From: Brevibacillus reuszeri
GTDB taxonomy: Bacteria; Bacillota; Bacilli; Brevibacillales; Brevibacillaceae
Reading direction: 5' to 3'
Assembly (NCBI RefSeq): GCF_002897295.1
Contig: NZ_BEXF01000013.1
Coordinates: 1-64,000, forward strand
Length of the DNA stretch: 64,000 nucleotides
The number at the start of each line of letters is the position of its first letter. Position 1 is the stretch's first letter. Below, one piece after another: positions 54,897 through 64,000 of this stretch. Below the pieces are notes generated by a model. That model had not been told where the DNA came from, searched no databases, and worked only from the letters and a program-made list of their open reading frames with translations. The translations under genes were made by a program, and so were the position numbers.

Positions 54897-56258
54897 ATGG
54901 ATATTCTTTTGTTGGGCCTTAACTACAAAACGGCGCCTGTCGAAATTCGCGAAAAGTTTACATTCAGCGATGACGGGACCTCCCGCGCTCTTCATCTTCT
55001 CTCCCAGACGAAGAGCATTGCGGAATGTATCATTCTTGGAACGTGCAACCGCACAGAAATCTATGTCGTTTGCGACCAGGCAAACATCGGTCGCGACTAT
55101 ACTCGCCGCTTTTTGGCAGAGTGGTTCGGTGTGGAGAAAGAGCAATTTAAGGATCATCTCTATATAAAAGAAAACGAACAGGCGATTGATCACTTATTCC
55201 GTGTTTCGTCTGGGCTGGATTCGATGGTCATGGGAGAGACGCAGATTTTGGGACAAGTGCGGGATGCGTTTCTGCTGGCACAAGAGCACAAGACGACAGG
55301 TACCGTGTTCAATATGCTGTTCAAACAGGCTATTACATTTGCCAAACGGGCGCATACCGAAACAGCAATCGGACAAAACGCCGTTTCCGTCAGCTATGCG
55401 GCAGTTGAGCTGGGGAAAAAGATTTTTGGCTCTTTCGCAGGCAAGTCTGTATTGATCGTTGGCGCGGGCAAAATGAGCGAGCTGACAGCAAAGCATCTGC
55501 ATGCTAATGGCTCGGAGCATGTGGTGGTAGCAAACCGTACTTTAGAGCGTGCACAGCTGCTGGCTGAAAAGTTCAAAGGAGACTCCTGTACGATGGAGCA
55601 GCTGCCTGAGGCGCTGCTCGTGGCAGACATCGTCATCAGCTCCACTGGGGCAAACGGCTATGTCCTGGGCAAAAAAGAGCTGGCCCCGATCATGAAGCAG
55701 CGGAAGCATCGCCCGTTGTTCATGGTAGATATTGCTGTGCCGCGTGACTTGAATCCTGATCTGCACGATCTCGACAACGTCTTTTTGTACGACATCGACG
55801 ATCTGGAAGGGATCGTTGCCAGCAACGTTGCAGAGCGTTCGCGTGAAGCAGAGAGACTGGACGCTATGATTGCAGAAGAGATCGTAGCTTTCACGACATG
55901 GTACCAAACATTGGGAGTAGCGCCATTGATCGCTGCCTTGCGTGAAAAAGCGCTGACCATTCAAGGGGAGGCCATGCGGAAGATCGAAAACAAGCTGCCA
56001 AATCTGTCTGAAAGAGAAATCCATATTATCCGGAAGACAACCAAAGGAATTGTGAATCAACTGATGCATGATCCTGTCGTTCGTCTGAAAGAAATGGCGG
56101 CAGCCAAGCATGGGGAAGAGGTACTCGACATTTTCTCCAAAATGTTTGCGCTGGAAGAAATTCTGGAACGCACAGAGCAGGAAGCGATCTGGGCAGACGA
56201 CAAAAAAAAACAGCTGTCCACACGTGAGCAAGCACTTGTATCAAGAATCAGAGAGTAA
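54897..56258 (+). CDS. hemA: Glutamyl-tRNA reductase
   Basis: The first enzyme of the C5 pathway to heme (453 residues), reducing glutamyl-tRNA to glutamate-1-semialdehyde with NADPH. Cys50 in GTCNRTEIY is the catalytic cysteine; SGLDSMVMGETQILGQV, the NADPH-binding VLIVGAGKMSELTA, and TKGIVNQLMHDP near the end are typical. GGGAGG precedes the ATG. It leads the hemAXCDBL operon. Confidence 0.96.
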   Translation: MDILLLGLNYKTAPVEIREKFTFSDDGTSRALHLLSQTKSIAECIILGTCNRTEIYVVCDQANIGRDYTRRFLAEWFGVEKEQFKDHLYIKENEQAIDHLFRVSSGLDSMVMGETQILGQVRDAFLLAQEHKTTGTVFNMLFKQAITFAKRAHTETAIGQNAVSVSYAAVELGKKIFGSFAGKSVLIVGAGKMSELTAKHLHANGSEHVVVANRTLERAQLLAEKFKGDSCTMEQLPEALLVADIVISSTGANGYVLGKKELAPIMKQRKHRPLFMVDIAVPRDLNPDLHDLDNVFLYDIDDLEGIVASNVAERSREAERLDAMIAEEIVAFTTWYQTLGVAPLIAALREKALTIQGEAMRKIENKLPNLSEREIHIIRKTTKGIVNQLMHDPVVRLKEMAAAKHGEEVLDIFSKMFALEEILERTEQEAIWADDKKKQLSTREQALVSRIRE

Positions 56259-56319
56259 GCCATTCATATCATTCATATTTGCGACGAATAGATATCGATA
56301 GAGAAAGAGGGGAGAATGC

Positions 56320-57138
56320 ATGGCCGAGGTGAGATGGATCTACGACCTGACGATCTTTCTCTACGCTGCAAGTGTTCTCTTCTATTTTAACGACTTCTTG
56401 CAGAGCAACCAGAAAGTCAATCGTCTGGCTTTCGGGTTGCTTGTTGTCGTTTGGGCCTTGCAAACCACTTTTTTCGTCTCACAAACTGTCATGAAAGCCT
56501 ATTTTCCTGTCATTACGCTTTTTGAGACGCTCTTTTTTTATTCCTGGGTGCTAGTGAGCCTTTCGCTCGCTATTCACTATTTTTTTCGAATTGATTTGCT
56601 GGTTTTTTTTACAAATATTATCGGGTTTGTCGTCCTGGTTATGTCCATGTTTATGCCAGAGACACCGATTGTAGCCGTATCCAGTGTATTGACCTCTGAA
56701 CTGCTTTTGACGCACGTGACGCTCGCGATGTTCAGCTATGGGGCGTTTTCGCTCTCGATGATTTTTTCGTCGATGTATCTGCTGCAGCATAAGATGCTGA
56801 AGGAACGCCGCTGGTCGCCGCTTTTGCGCCGATTACCGAGTCTCGATCAGCTAGAAGGCTACGCGTATCGGATGAACATGCTAGGGGTGCCGATGCTGCT
56901 GCTCTCTATCGTCTTGGGGATTATTTGGGGAAAAATGGTGTTGCCCGAAAAATTCCTGCTCGATACCAAAGTCGTTCTTTCGGTCACAGTGCTCGCCAGC
57001 TATTCCTTGTGGCTGTATCAAAGGTACCGCGATACGATGCAAAGGCGCAGGCTGGCACAATGGAACCTACTGGCGTTTTTGCTTCTGCTCATTAACTTTT
57101 TGGGCGCAAATACTTATACATTTCACAGCTGGTGGTAA
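56320..57138 (+). CDS. hemX: HemX-type membrane protein (cytochrome c assembly protein family)
   Basis: A 272-residue membrane protein with about eight hydrophobic segments and a CcsA/CcmC-like organisation. In Bacillus subtilis HemX lowers HemA levels. Its position directly after hemA supports the assignment. The ATG at 56320 has GGGGAG upstream. Confidence 0.9.
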   Translation: MAEVRWIYDLTIFLYAASVLFYFNDFLQSNQKVNRLAFGLLVVVWALQTTFFVSQTVMKAYFPVITLFETLFFYSWVLVSLSLAIHYFFRIDLLVFFTNIIGFVVLVMSMFMPETPIVAVSSVLTSELLLTHVTLAMFSYGAFSLSMIFSSMYLLQHKMLKERRWSPLLRRLPSLDQLEGYAYRMNMLGVPMLLLSIVLGIIWGKMVLPEKFLLDTKVVLSVTVLASYSLWLYQRYRDTMQRRRLAQWNLLAFLLLLINFLGANTYTFHSWW

Positions 57139-57159
57139 CCGCTGTTTGAGGAGGCTGTC

Positions 57160-58089
57160 ATGGGAAACTGGAAAGTAGGAACGCGCCGCAGCAATCTGGC
57201 GCTTACCCAGACAAATTGGGTCGTCGATCAATTGAAAGGCATTACGCCTGAAGCTAATTTTGAATTGCATGAAATCGTGACAAAAGGAGACCGCATTCTG
57301 GATGTAACGCTGTCCAAGGTAGGCGGAAAAGGGCTGTTCGTAAAAGAAATCGAGCAATCCCTTTTTGACAAGGAGACAGATTTTGCCGTTCACAGCTGTA
57401 AGGACATGCCATCAGAGCTGCCGGAGGGCTTGGTCATCGGGGCAATTCCGAAGCGTGTGGACCCACGTGATGTACTGCTGTCCAAGGACGGCAAAACGCT
57501 GGATGAATTGCCAGAGGGAGCACTCGTGGGCACAAGCAGCCTGCGCCGCTCCGCACAGATTTTGGCGCACCGCCCGGACATTCAAATCGAATCTCTTCGA
57601 GGAAATATCGATACACGCATGCGTAAACTGCAAGAAGGCAATTTCGATGCCATCATCCTGGCTGCAGCTGGACTTGAGCGTGTGAATTTCGAAGGAAAGA
57701 TCTCACAATTTTTGCCGGTAGAGATCAGCTTGCCTGCTGTAGGTCAAGGTGCGCTCGCGATCGAATGTCGCTCAGATGATGAAGAGACACTTGCTCTTTT
57801 GAAGCGCCTTGATCATGAGCCAACCCGCAGAGCGGTAACAGCAGAACGCAGCTTCCTGCACAAGCTCCAAGGGGGCTGTCAGGTACCGATTGGCGCCTAT
57901 GCCACAGTAGCAGAAGACAATCTGATTACATTGACAGGCATGGTTGGTTCGCCTGATGGCAAGCAGATGTTTAAAAATACAGCTACTGGCTACGATCCGC
58001 TTGCACTTGGTATACAGGTAGCCGAAGCACTGCTCGCACAAGGTGCAGGGGAAGTTCTGGAGCAGGTGCTGCGGGAGAATCAGCAATGA
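57160..58089 (+). CDS. hemC: Porphobilinogen deaminase (hydroxymethylbilane synthase)
   Basis: A 309-residue enzyme joining four porphobilinogens into hydroxymethylbilane. It shows GTRRSNLALTQ, HSCKDMPSELP, SSLRRSAQIL and RGNIDTRMRKL, and Cys240 (GGCQVP) which anchors the dipyrromethane cofactor. Four bases overlap hemD. Confidence 0.96.
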   Translation: MGNWKVGTRRSNLALTQTNWVVDQLKGITPEANFELHEIVTKGDRILDVTLSKVGGKGLFVKEIEQSLFDKETDFAVHSCKDMPSELPEGLVIGAIPKRVDPRDVLLSKDGKTLDELPEGALVGTSSLRRSAQILAHRPDIQIESLRGNIDTRMRKLQEGNFDAIILAAAGLERVNFEGKISQFLPVEISLPAVGQGALAIECRSDDEETLALLKRLDHEPTRRAVTAERSFLHKLQGGCQVPIGAYATVAEDNLITLTGMVGSPDGKQMFKNTATGYDPLALGIQVAEALLAQGAGEVLEQVLRENQQ

Positions 58090-58898
58090 CAATCACTGGG
58101 TCCCGCGGGGCATTATCCGGCAAGCGCATTATGGTGACGCGAGCGAAAAGCCAGGTGCGGGAGCTGGTAGAGGAAATCGAGAATTTGGGCGGAGAGGCGT
58201 ATGCCTTTCCCCTTTTAAAAATGGTGCCGCCTGCCGATCACAGCAAGCTGGATGAAGCAATCGCGCAGCTTGGCACTTACGACTGGCTGATTTTCACCAG
58301 TGTGAATGGAGTGCGCTTCTTTTTCGAGCGAATGAAGGCATTGGGTGTTGGTGTCGAAGCAATCACAAGTCAGCTTGCTGCAGTGGGGCCAAAGACAGCG
58401 GAGGTATTGATGGCACATGGACTGAGCGTAGCTGTCATTCCATCTGATTACGTAGCCGAAGGGCTCTTCACCAGTCTGCATGATCAGCTTCTTCCAGGGC
58501 AGCGTGTACTTCTGCCGCGAGCAGATATTGCTCGCAAGATGCTGCCAAGAGAGCTTGCAGAGCTTGGGATGGACGTCACGGAGGTAGATGTGTATCATAC
58601 CGTCATTGACGCTGAGCTGGCTCCAGAAGCTGCTTCGCAAATTCAGCAGGGCAAGATCGATGTTATTTTGTTTACCAGCTCTTCAACGGTGAATCACTTT
58701 GTTTCTGCCATGGCTCCGTTCGAGACTCCAGGCTGGCTGGACCATGTACGGATTGCTTGCATCGGGCCGATAACTGCAGAAACTGCGCGACAGCATGGAC
58801 TAATCGTTCAGGTGGTTGCAAGCCAGTACACCGTAGAAGGTTTACTAGACGCTTTGATAGAGAATCTGGGAGGGAATCCACATGGCACAAACATTTGA
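58086..58898 (+). CDS. hemD: Uroporphyrinogen-III synthase
   Basis: A 270-residue enzyme that inverts ring D and cyclises hydroxymethylbilane. The family is poorly conserved; [10 protein letters not shown] at the start, [11 protein letters not shown] and [15 protein letters not shown] give the assignment, with the position between hemC and hemB. Its end overlaps hemB by 17 bases. Confidence 0.92.
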   Translation: MTITGSRGALSGKRIMVTRAKSQVRELVEEIENLGGEAYAFPLLKMVPPADHSKLDEAIAQLGTYDWLIFTSVNGVRFFFERMKALGVGVEAITSQLAAVGPKTAEVLMAHGLSVAVIPSDYVAEGLFTSLHDQLLPGQRVLLPRADIARKMLPRELAELGMDVTEVDVYHTVIDAELAPEAASQIQQGKIDVILFTSSSTVNHFVSAMAPFETPGWLDHVRIACIGPITAETARQHGLIVQVVASQYTVEGLLDALIENLGGNPHGTNI

Positions 58899-59859
58899 TC
58901 GTCATCGCCGCCTACGTTCCAGTGCGGCAATGCGCAACCTCGTTCGGGAAAATCATATTCGCATGGAAGATCTGATTTATCCATTGTTCGTTGTAGAAGG
59001 AACTGACATCAAAAATGAAATTTCTTCGATGCCAGGTGTATATCAGTTTTCTCTGGACCGTTTAGCTGAAGAGATGAAAGAAATCGCAGAGGCAGGCATC
59101 CAGTCTGTGCTGATGTTTGGAATTCCGGATCACAAGGATGCTTGCGGATCAGAAGCTTACAACGACGACGCGATTACACAGCAGGCGATTCGCCAGATTA
59201 AGGAAGCTTACCCTGATATGGTCGTAATCGCTGACACTTGTCTGTGTGAATACACGGATCATGGACATTGTGGTGTACTGCATGGACATGATGTGAACAA
59301 TGACGAAACATTAAAGCTGCTCGGCATGACCGCGGTTTCCCAGGCGAAAGCAGGGGCGGACATCATCGCTCCTTCCAACATGATGGACGGGTTTGTCATC
59401 GCGATTCGCGAAGCGCTGGATGAAGCAGGGTATCAGCATATTCCGATTATGTCCTATGCAGTGAAATACGCGTCTTCCTTCTACGGTCCATTCCGTGAAG
59501 CTGCGTGCTCGACTCCACAGTTTGGCGATCGCAAAAGCTACCAAATGGATGCCGCTAATGCTCGTGAAGGACTGCGCGAAGCCGCTTCGGATGTAAAAGA
59601 GGGCGCAGACTTCTTGATCGTGAAGCCAGGCCTTGCCTTCATGGACATGGTTCTACGCCTGCGTGAAAGCTTTCATCTGCCGATCGTGGCGTACAATGTT
59701 AGCGCAGAGTACTCCATGGTCAAGGCAGCGGCACAAAATGGCTGGATCGATGAACAGCGCATTGTGATGGAAACATTGGTTGGATTCAAGCGCGCTGGTG
59801 CTGATTTAATCATTACGTATCATGCCAAAGATGTTGCAAAATGGCTGCGAGGTGAGTAG
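58882..59859 (+). CDS. hemB: Delta-aminolevulinic acid dehydratase (porphobilinogen synthase)
   Basis: A 325-residue enzyme condensing two 5-aminolevulinates to porphobilinogen. The zinc-site cysteines Cys120, Cys122 and Cys130 are in [14 protein letters not shown], so it is the zinc-dependent form; the Schiff-base lysines are Lys195 ([14 protein letters not shown]) and Lys248 (VKPGLAF). GGGAGGG inside hemD precedes the ATG. Confidence 0.96.
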   Translation: MAQTFDRHRRLRSSAAMRNLVRENHIRMEDLIYPLFVVEGTDIKNEISSMPGVYQFSLDRLAEEMKEIAEAGIQSVLMFGIPDHKDACGSEAYNDDAITQQAIRQIKEAYPDMVVIADTCLCEYTDHGHCGVLHGHDVNNDETLKLLGMTAVSQAKAGADIIAPSNMMDGFVIAIREALDEAGYQHIPIMSYAVKYASSFYGPFREAACSTPQFGDRKSYQMDAANAREGLREAASDVKEGADFLIVKPGLAFMDMVLRLRESFHLPIVAYNVSAEYSMVKAAAQNGWIDEQRIVMETLVGFKRAGADLIITYHAKDVAKWLRGE

Positions 59860-59862
59860 AAG

Positions 59863-61146
59863 ATGAATCGAGAAAAATCCACTCAATATTTTGCAGAAGC
59901 ACAAACGTACATACCAGGTGGTGTTAACAGCCCGGTTCGTGCATTCAAAAGTGTAGGCGGCAACCCGGTTTACATCTCCAAAGGGGAAGGCTCTCGCATT
60001 TTCGATGTGGACGGAAACAGCTACATCGATTACATCGGCTCCTGGGGTCCATTGATCCTCGGTCATGCCCATCCAAAGGTACTGGCTGCCATCACAGAAG
60101 TAGCTGCACTCGGTACCAGCTTTGGTGCTCCTACTTACCGGGAAACAGAAATGGCAAAGCTCGTCTGTGAGATCGTGCCGTCTGTTGAAGTGGTACGCAT
60201 GGTCAACTCAGGAACTGAAGCGACGATGAGCGCACTGCGCTTGGCACGTGGCTACACGAAGCGCAATAAGATTATGAAATTCGAAGGCTGCTACCACGGA
60301 CATGCGGACAGCCTGCTGATCAAGGCTGGATCTGGTGTGGCGACACTGGGTCTGCCAGATAGCCCTGGCGTACCAGAGGGAACAGCACTGAATACAATTA
60401 CAGTTCCATACAACGATTTGGAGAGCGTAAAGCTCGCTTTTGAAAACTACGGTGACGATCTGGCCGCAGTGATTGTAGAGCCAATCGGCGGCAATATGGG
60501 GGTTGTGCCTCCACAGCCAGGCTTCCTGGAAGGCTTGCGTGCAATCACTGAGCAGTACGGAACATTGCTCATTTTTGACGAGGTCATGACAGGCTTCCGT
60601 GTGGCTTTGGGCGGGGCGCAGCAGTTGTTTGGCATCACACCTGATTTGACAACGATGGGTAAAGTCATTGGCGGTGGCTTGCCTGTAGGTGCATATGGCG
60701 GCAAACGGGAAATCATGCAGCAAGTCGCTCCGGCTGGTCCGATCTATCAGGCAGGAACACTGTCAGGAAATCCGCTGGCAATGGCTGCTGGCCTATCTAC
60801 GCTGCAAGAACTCAGCAAGCCAGGCGCATACGAGCAGCTGGAAAAGCTGTCGGCAAGACTCGGAGAAGGCTTAGCTGATAATGCTAAGAGGCTCGGAATC
60901 CCGCACACCTTGAACCGTATTGGCTCCATGGTTTGCCTGTTCTTCACAGATACACCGGTCATCAACTACGAAACAGCAAAAACGGCTGATTTAGAACGCT
61001 TTTCCGCATACTTCAGCCACCTGCTGGACGAGGGCATCATGATTCCGCCATCTCAGTTTGAAGGCATGTTTGTTTCCTTGGCGCACACAGAGGAAGACAT
61101 CGAACGGACGATTGAAGCAAGCTACAACGCGATGAAAAAGCTGTAA
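59863..61146 (+). CDS. hemL: Glutamate-1-semialdehyde 2,1-aminomutase
   Basis: A 427-residue PLP enzyme producing 5-aminolevulinate, the step after HemA. It has [13 protein letters not shown] at the start, [29 protein letters not shown] and Lys267 ([15 protein letters not shown]) that binds PLP. It closes the hem operon. Confidence 0.96.
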   Translation: MNREKSTQYFAEAQTYIPGGVNSPVRAFKSVGGNPVYISKGEGSRIFDVDGNSYIDYIGSWGPLILGHAHPKVLAAITEVAALGTSFGAPTYRETEMAKLVCEIVPSVEVVRMVNSGTEATMSALRLARGYTKRNKIMKFEGCYHGHADSLLIKAGSGVATLGLPDSPGVPEGTALNTITVPYNDLESVKLAFENYGDDLAAVIVEPIGGNMGVVPPQPGFLEGLRAITEQYGTLLIFDEVMTGFRVALGGAQQLFGITPDLTTMGKVIGGGLPVGAYGGKREIMQQVAPAGPIYQAGTLSGNPLAMAAGLSTLQELSKPGAYEQLEKLSARLGEGLADNAKRLGIPHTLNRIGSMVCLFFTDTPVINYETAKTADLERFSAYFSHLLDEGIMIPPSQFEGMFVSLAHTEEDIERTIEASYNAMKKL

Positions 61147-61156
61147 TAGAAGACGA

Positions 61157-61189
61157 ACACCTCCTGGAACTTGATCAGGAGGTGTTTTT
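61157..61189 (+). terminator. Terminator of the hem operon
   Basis: ACACCTCCTG pairs perfectly with CAGGAGGTGT and is followed by TTTTG. Confidence 0.88.
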
Positions 61190-61212
61190 GCTTATTCGGC
61201 TGTAAATGCTGC

Positions 61213-61842
61213 CTATTTAGAATGACAGATTGCTCTGATGATGACGTCAGGAATGACAAGCAGAAGTAAAAAAGAGCCGTAAATGCCAATGGTATAGCTG
61301 GTAGCGTAAACGAGACCGAATCCCAGATGAAAAAGAGCAGTGATGAGATGAATAAACATGTTTGTAAAACAAAAGGCGTAGCTTCGGATCATCCAGTTTT
61401 GGTGGGAGCTCACTCGTTTCCTTTTGATTTGAACTAGCGCGGTAATGGTGATTAGTAGCCAAACAATATTGAGCGCATTGAACCCCATACTGCTAATTTT
61501 TCCTCCCGTGGAGTAAGGAGCCATATATCCGGAAGTGGTCACGACAACAAGTACAGACACGATATATAGGTAGCCGTTTATGCGATGAAATGTACGGTTT
61601 TTTTCAAAAATACGAGTGGAAAAGTTGAGCAGACCCGATGCCATTGCGATGCATGCAAATGCAACATGAACGTACATCACATTTAACCAGACGGGGAGAT
61701 TCAACTCTCGCCTGAGTCCTGTTTTATGACTTAAAAATTCCGTCGCTCCGGGATCGAGTATAAAATTTTTCACCAATGCGTACAGGATAAAAAGCACAGT
61801 GACACAGGTCAAAATGATGTAAAACGATTTCCGCTTTATCAT
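61213..61842 (-). CDS. DUF2306 membrane protein
   Basis: A 209-residue integral membrane protein with about six hydrophobic segments and conserved histidines in VHVAFACIAMASGLL, FHRINGYLYIVSV and SSHQNWMIRSYAF. This is the DUF2306 pattern, in which paired histidines resemble heme-ligating residues of small cytochrome-like membrane proteins; no function is known. AGAGGTG precedes the ATG. It is transcribed behind the DJ-1/PfpI gene, 28 bases downstream, and may form an operon with it. Confidence 0.78.
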   Translation of the reverse strand: MIKRKSFYIILTCVTVLFILYALVKNFILDPGATEFLSHKTGLRRELNLPVWLNVMYVHVAFACIAMASGLLNFSTRIFEKNRTFHRINGYLYIVSVLVVVTTSGYMAPYSTGGKISSMGFNALNIVWLLITITALVQIKRKRVSSHQNWMIRSYAFCFTNMFIHLITALFHLGFGLVYATSYTIGIYGSFLLLLVIPDVIIRAICHSK

Positions 61843-61870
61843 GATCGGACACCTCTGTAATCCCCAATAG

Positions 61871-62917
61871 TCAAATTCCGGGTGAGAATACCCTTTTTCC
61901 CGCCAGTTTGGATGCCGGAAGAATGCCTGCCTTGGCGATTCCAGTCATGTGGTCGCCTCTGGCTGTCACTTCGAAATGTAGATGCAAGCGAAATGGTTTC
62001 GAAATTTGAAGAGACCAGGTTAGCTTGTTGTCTTGAAGTAAAGGATTCAAAAACGAAACGGTTTCATCTCCCTGAGTTGCTGTACCTTGGATCAGACCGT
62101 TACTTGTCGATATCGAGAGCTTGACATCCAGATTGCCAACTGGTGTAGAGATCGAAGTATCCCAATCGCCTGCGTAGACGGATGTCTGCATCATTTTGTT
62201 ATCTAGAGTGTCGTAAGTTATTTTTTCTGAGTTTACTAGGACGTTCGGTTCAACGCTTTTCAATGCTTGATCGGTGACAGGTGCCATTCTTGTCTCTCTC
62301 CAAACCGTTCCCCTTCGTTCAAATTCGAACAGCTGTTCCACTGCGACAGCGAGCCGTGGTCCTAGTTCACGTTCCACCAGGTACAATGCTACATCGAGTC
62401 CCGAAGTTACCCCGCCACCTGTAACCAAATTACCGTCATCAACGACACGAGCTGAGATGGGATTTGCCCCGGTTGCTCCAAGTAAACCCATGCCCAGATG
62501 GTTCGTTACCGCTGGTCTGCCTTCCAAAAGTCCACCCATGGCTAGCAACAGAGAACCACCGCATACCGTGGCGACGATCGTGTCATTTCTTTCGAGTGCT
62601 CGTCCAATCAAACCCGTTAATTCTGTTTTCAGGGCGCGACTCAAAATGGCGGGAATGGAATTGGGGCCATCTCCTACGACGTCACCGGACGCTCCAGGTA
62701 CAAGAATGATGCCCTCACTCTCTGGATTCAGTCTGCCGGTTGCCTCCATTTTTACCCCATTGATACCGCTCGTCACAGACCGTGGTCCTTCGGCTGTGAC
62801 GAATTCTACACGTATGGACCCCGGGGCCTTCATCGTAGCTGCGCAAAAAACCTCATAAGGCGCGACGGCATCGAGCAGGTCGAAGCCGTCAAAAAGTACG
62901 ACTTGAACTGATAACAT
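61871..62917 (-). CDS. DJ-1/PfpI family protein with a C-terminal beta-rich domain
   Basis: The first 195 or so residues of this 348-residue protein form a class I glutamine amidotransferase-like DJ-1/PfpI domain: VVLFDGFDLLDAVAPYEVF, ILVPGASGD and the nucleophile elbow VATVCGGSLLLA with its cysteine, then TSGLDVALYLVER, features shared with isonitrile hydratases and the sensory part of AraC-type regulators. The remaining 150 residues have no DNA-binding look; they contain ISTPVGNLDVKLSI and GLIQGTATQG repeats of a beta-sandwich kind. ATG at 62917 has AAGGAGG 8 bases upstream. Confidence 0.8.
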   Translation of the reverse strand: MLSVQVVLFDGFDLLDAVAPYEVFCAATMKAPGSIRVEFVTAEGPRSVTSGINGVKMEATGRLNPESEGIILVPGASGDVVGDGPNSIPAILSRALKTELTGLIGRALERNDTIVATVCGGSLLLAMGGLLEGRPAVTNHLGMGLLGATGANPISARVVDDGNLVTGGGVTSGLDVALYLVERELGPRLAVAVEQLFEFERRGTVWRETRMAPVTDQALKSVEPNVLVNSEKITYDTLDNKMMQTSVYAGDWDTSISTPVGNLDVKLSISTSNGLIQGTATQGDETVSFLNPLLQDNKLTWSLQISKPFRLHLHFEVTARGDHMTGIAKAGILPASKLAGKRVFSPGI

Positions 62918-63126
62918 GACAATTTCCTCCTTCACTAGTAGCTTAGTTGAACGTACTGTTTATCGCGAGCCTTGTTATTCGCGTTCACGACAGCATCATA
63001 ACAAGAGAATATCTCAAAAGAGGGTGTCAAAAAGTCACAAAACAATAAACAAACCATCACAATATAGAGAGTTTTATTTGAGAGTAGTGGAAAAATGATA
63101 AACTAGGCTGTGAAGGTGGGATATTC

Positions 63127-63813
63127 ATGAGTGCAATTCATACGATACTCGTTGTGGACGATGACCACAGTATTGTTGAACTATTGCGGGACTTTTTGGA
63201 AAACGAAAATTTTCAGGTGTTAACTGCTTGTGACGCCGCTTGTGCCTTGGCCTTGTTCCAACAAAGTGCTATTCATTGCATCGTTCTTGATGTCATGATG
63301 CCAGGACAAAATGGATTCGAGCTATGTCGTCAAATACGGAAGGAAAGCAATGTTCCGATTCTTTTTCTGAGTGCTCGCAGTGACGATGTGGACAAGATCA
63401 GAGGGCTGTCGCTCGGAGGAGATGACTATATTGTCAAGACGGCTTCGCCGGGAGAGATTGTTGCTCGGGTAAAAGCTGTATTGCGGCGTTTTAATTCTCA
63501 GCAGCAAATCAATGAAGCCATTCTGGATTATGGATGCATCAAAATCAACTTATCCACAAGAGAAGTGATCGTGGAAGGGAGAAAGGTAGTACTCACACCA
63601 AAGGAGTATGAGTTGCTGCGATTATTTGTTGAGCACCCGAGACATGTTTTTTCCTATGAGCAATTACTTGAGAAATTTTGGGATGGTGTGGGCGATAAGC
63701 ATACGATTCGCGTCCACCTCAGCAGGCTTCGCGAGAAAATCGAGTCCGATCCGAACAAGCCGCAGCTTCTGCTCAACGTATGGGGAGTAGGGTATCGCTT
63801 CGAGGGAGGATAA
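63127..63813 (+). CDS. OmpR/PhoB-family response regulator
   Basis: A 228-residue regulator. The receiver has DDDH acidic pocket, phospho-acceptor Asp55 (IVLDVMMPG), the Thr/Ser switch FLSAR and the Lys of IVKTASPGE. The C-terminal winged helix (about 130-228) reads LTPKEYELLRLFVEHPRHVFSYEQLL and RVHLSRLREKIE...GVGYRF. It sits one base ahead of a histidine kinase gene. The signal is unknown. GGTGGG precedes the ATG. Confidence 0.92.
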   Translation: MSAIHTILVVDDDHSIVELLRDFLENENFQVLTACDAACALALFQQSAIHCIVLDVMMPGQNGFELCRQIRKESNVPILFLSARSDDVDKIRGLSLGGDDYIVKTASPGEIVARVKAVLRRFNSQQQINEAILDYGCIKINLSTREVIVEGRKVVLTPKEYELLRLFVEHPRHVFSYEQLLEKFWDGVGDKHTIRVHLSRLREKIESDPNKPQLLLNVWGVGYRFEGG

Positions 63814-63814
63814 G

Positions 63815-64000
63815 ATGAAGACAATTCGCATTCGGACATTTACTTTGATGTGCCTCTTCTTTCTACTTTCATTGCCATGGATCTTCTACGTTACTGCTCA
63901 CCTTATGGAAAACCAAACATTTAGCTTACCAAAAAGTCAGAAGCAAAATGAGTCGCTGCAAAGAAATTTGACTGAGACGATTCATTTAATCGAAAACAGC
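63815..64000 (+). CDS. Sensor histidine kinase, N-terminal fragment cut by the window edge
   Basis: The reading frame starts with ATG at 63815, after GGGAGG in the regulator's end, and remains open to the last base. The 62 residues seen contain a first membrane segment (TLMCLFFLLSLPWIFYVTAHL) and the start of an extracytoplasmic region, as expected of the partner kinase of the response regulator. No kinase motif is in the window yet, so the identity rests on position and topology. Confidence 0.7.
   Translation, partial: MKTIRIRTFTLMCLFFLLSLPWIFYVTAHLMENQTFSLPKSQKQNESLQRNLTETIHLIENS

Noticed and set aside
63011..63060. TCACAA repeats upstream of the response regulator as an operator
   Set aside because: The copies are irregularly spaced in AT-rich DNA and too short to support a binding-site claim.

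Overview
The window reads as the chromosome of an aerobic, spore-forming Firmicute of the Brevibacillus/Paenibacillus kind. This is an inference. It rests on strong AGGAGG-type ribosome sites with many GTG and TTG starts, on a sporulation protease gene (lonB) and a GerM lipoprotein gene, and on a Bacillus-like core order: racE-gerM-rph-rdgB-ysnB-tig-clpX-lonB-lonA-ysxC-hemAXCDBL. No rRNA, tRNA, CRISPR array or insertion sequence was recognised. The only mobile-element trace is the 3' end of a group II intron at the extreme left edge, which stops about 7 bases from the stop codon of a CAP-domain protein gene.

Region 1 (about 1.6-20 kb) is a surface-glycan locus on both strands. It encodes activated-sugar synthesis: ManC-type GDP-mannose enzyme, Gmd, an RMD-like reductase and GDP-fucose synthase on the GDP side; RfbF, RfbG and an RfbJ-like reductase on the CDP side; and PgcA for hexose-1-phosphate. 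It also holds two GT2 glycosyltransferases sharing an unusual C-terminal module, one GT4 glycosyltransferase, two paralogous DxD-type proteins of unknown family, and several methyltransferases including a fused two-domain one. No polymerase, flippase or glycan ligase is present, so the locus must be completed elsewhere. RfbH, needed for 3,6-dideoxyhexoses, is also absent, so the CDP branch may make an uncommon CDP-6-deoxyhexose.

Region 2 (20-32 kb) starts with endonuclease IV. A peptide and amino-acid scavenging operon follows: asparaginase II, peptide-binding lipoprotein, sigma-54 activator, PepV dipeptidase, and the two permeases and two ATPases of an Opp/Dpp transporter. A consensus sigma-54 -24/-12 promoter with inverted repeats about 100-150 bases upstream precedes it, and the operon encodes its own probable activator, which ends in a winged-helix-like rather than Fis-like region.

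Region 3 (32-41.5 kb) is mixed: a chromosomal AadK-type aminoglycoside 6-adenylyltransferase, a DUF3899-like membrane protein, a divergent LysR/PhzF pair, an MHYT-domain histidine kinase, an N-terminally extended superoxide dismutase, glutamate racemase, GerM and an MFS exporter.

Region 4 (41.6-61.2 kb) is housekeeping: RNase PH, nucleotide-pool cleaning, trigger factor, ClpP, ClpX, LonB, LonA, YsxC, then a GH84-type glucosaminidase and an EamA exporter, and the complete hemAXCDBL operon from glutamyl-tRNA to uroporphyrinogen III. A promoter, a long imperfect hairpin and an intrinsic terminator sit between lonB and lonA and look like an undescribed small RNA or a leader RNA.

Region 5 (61.2-64 kb) has a DUF2306 membrane protein, a DJ-1/PfpI protein with an extra C-terminal domain, and a two-component system whose kinase runs off the right edge.
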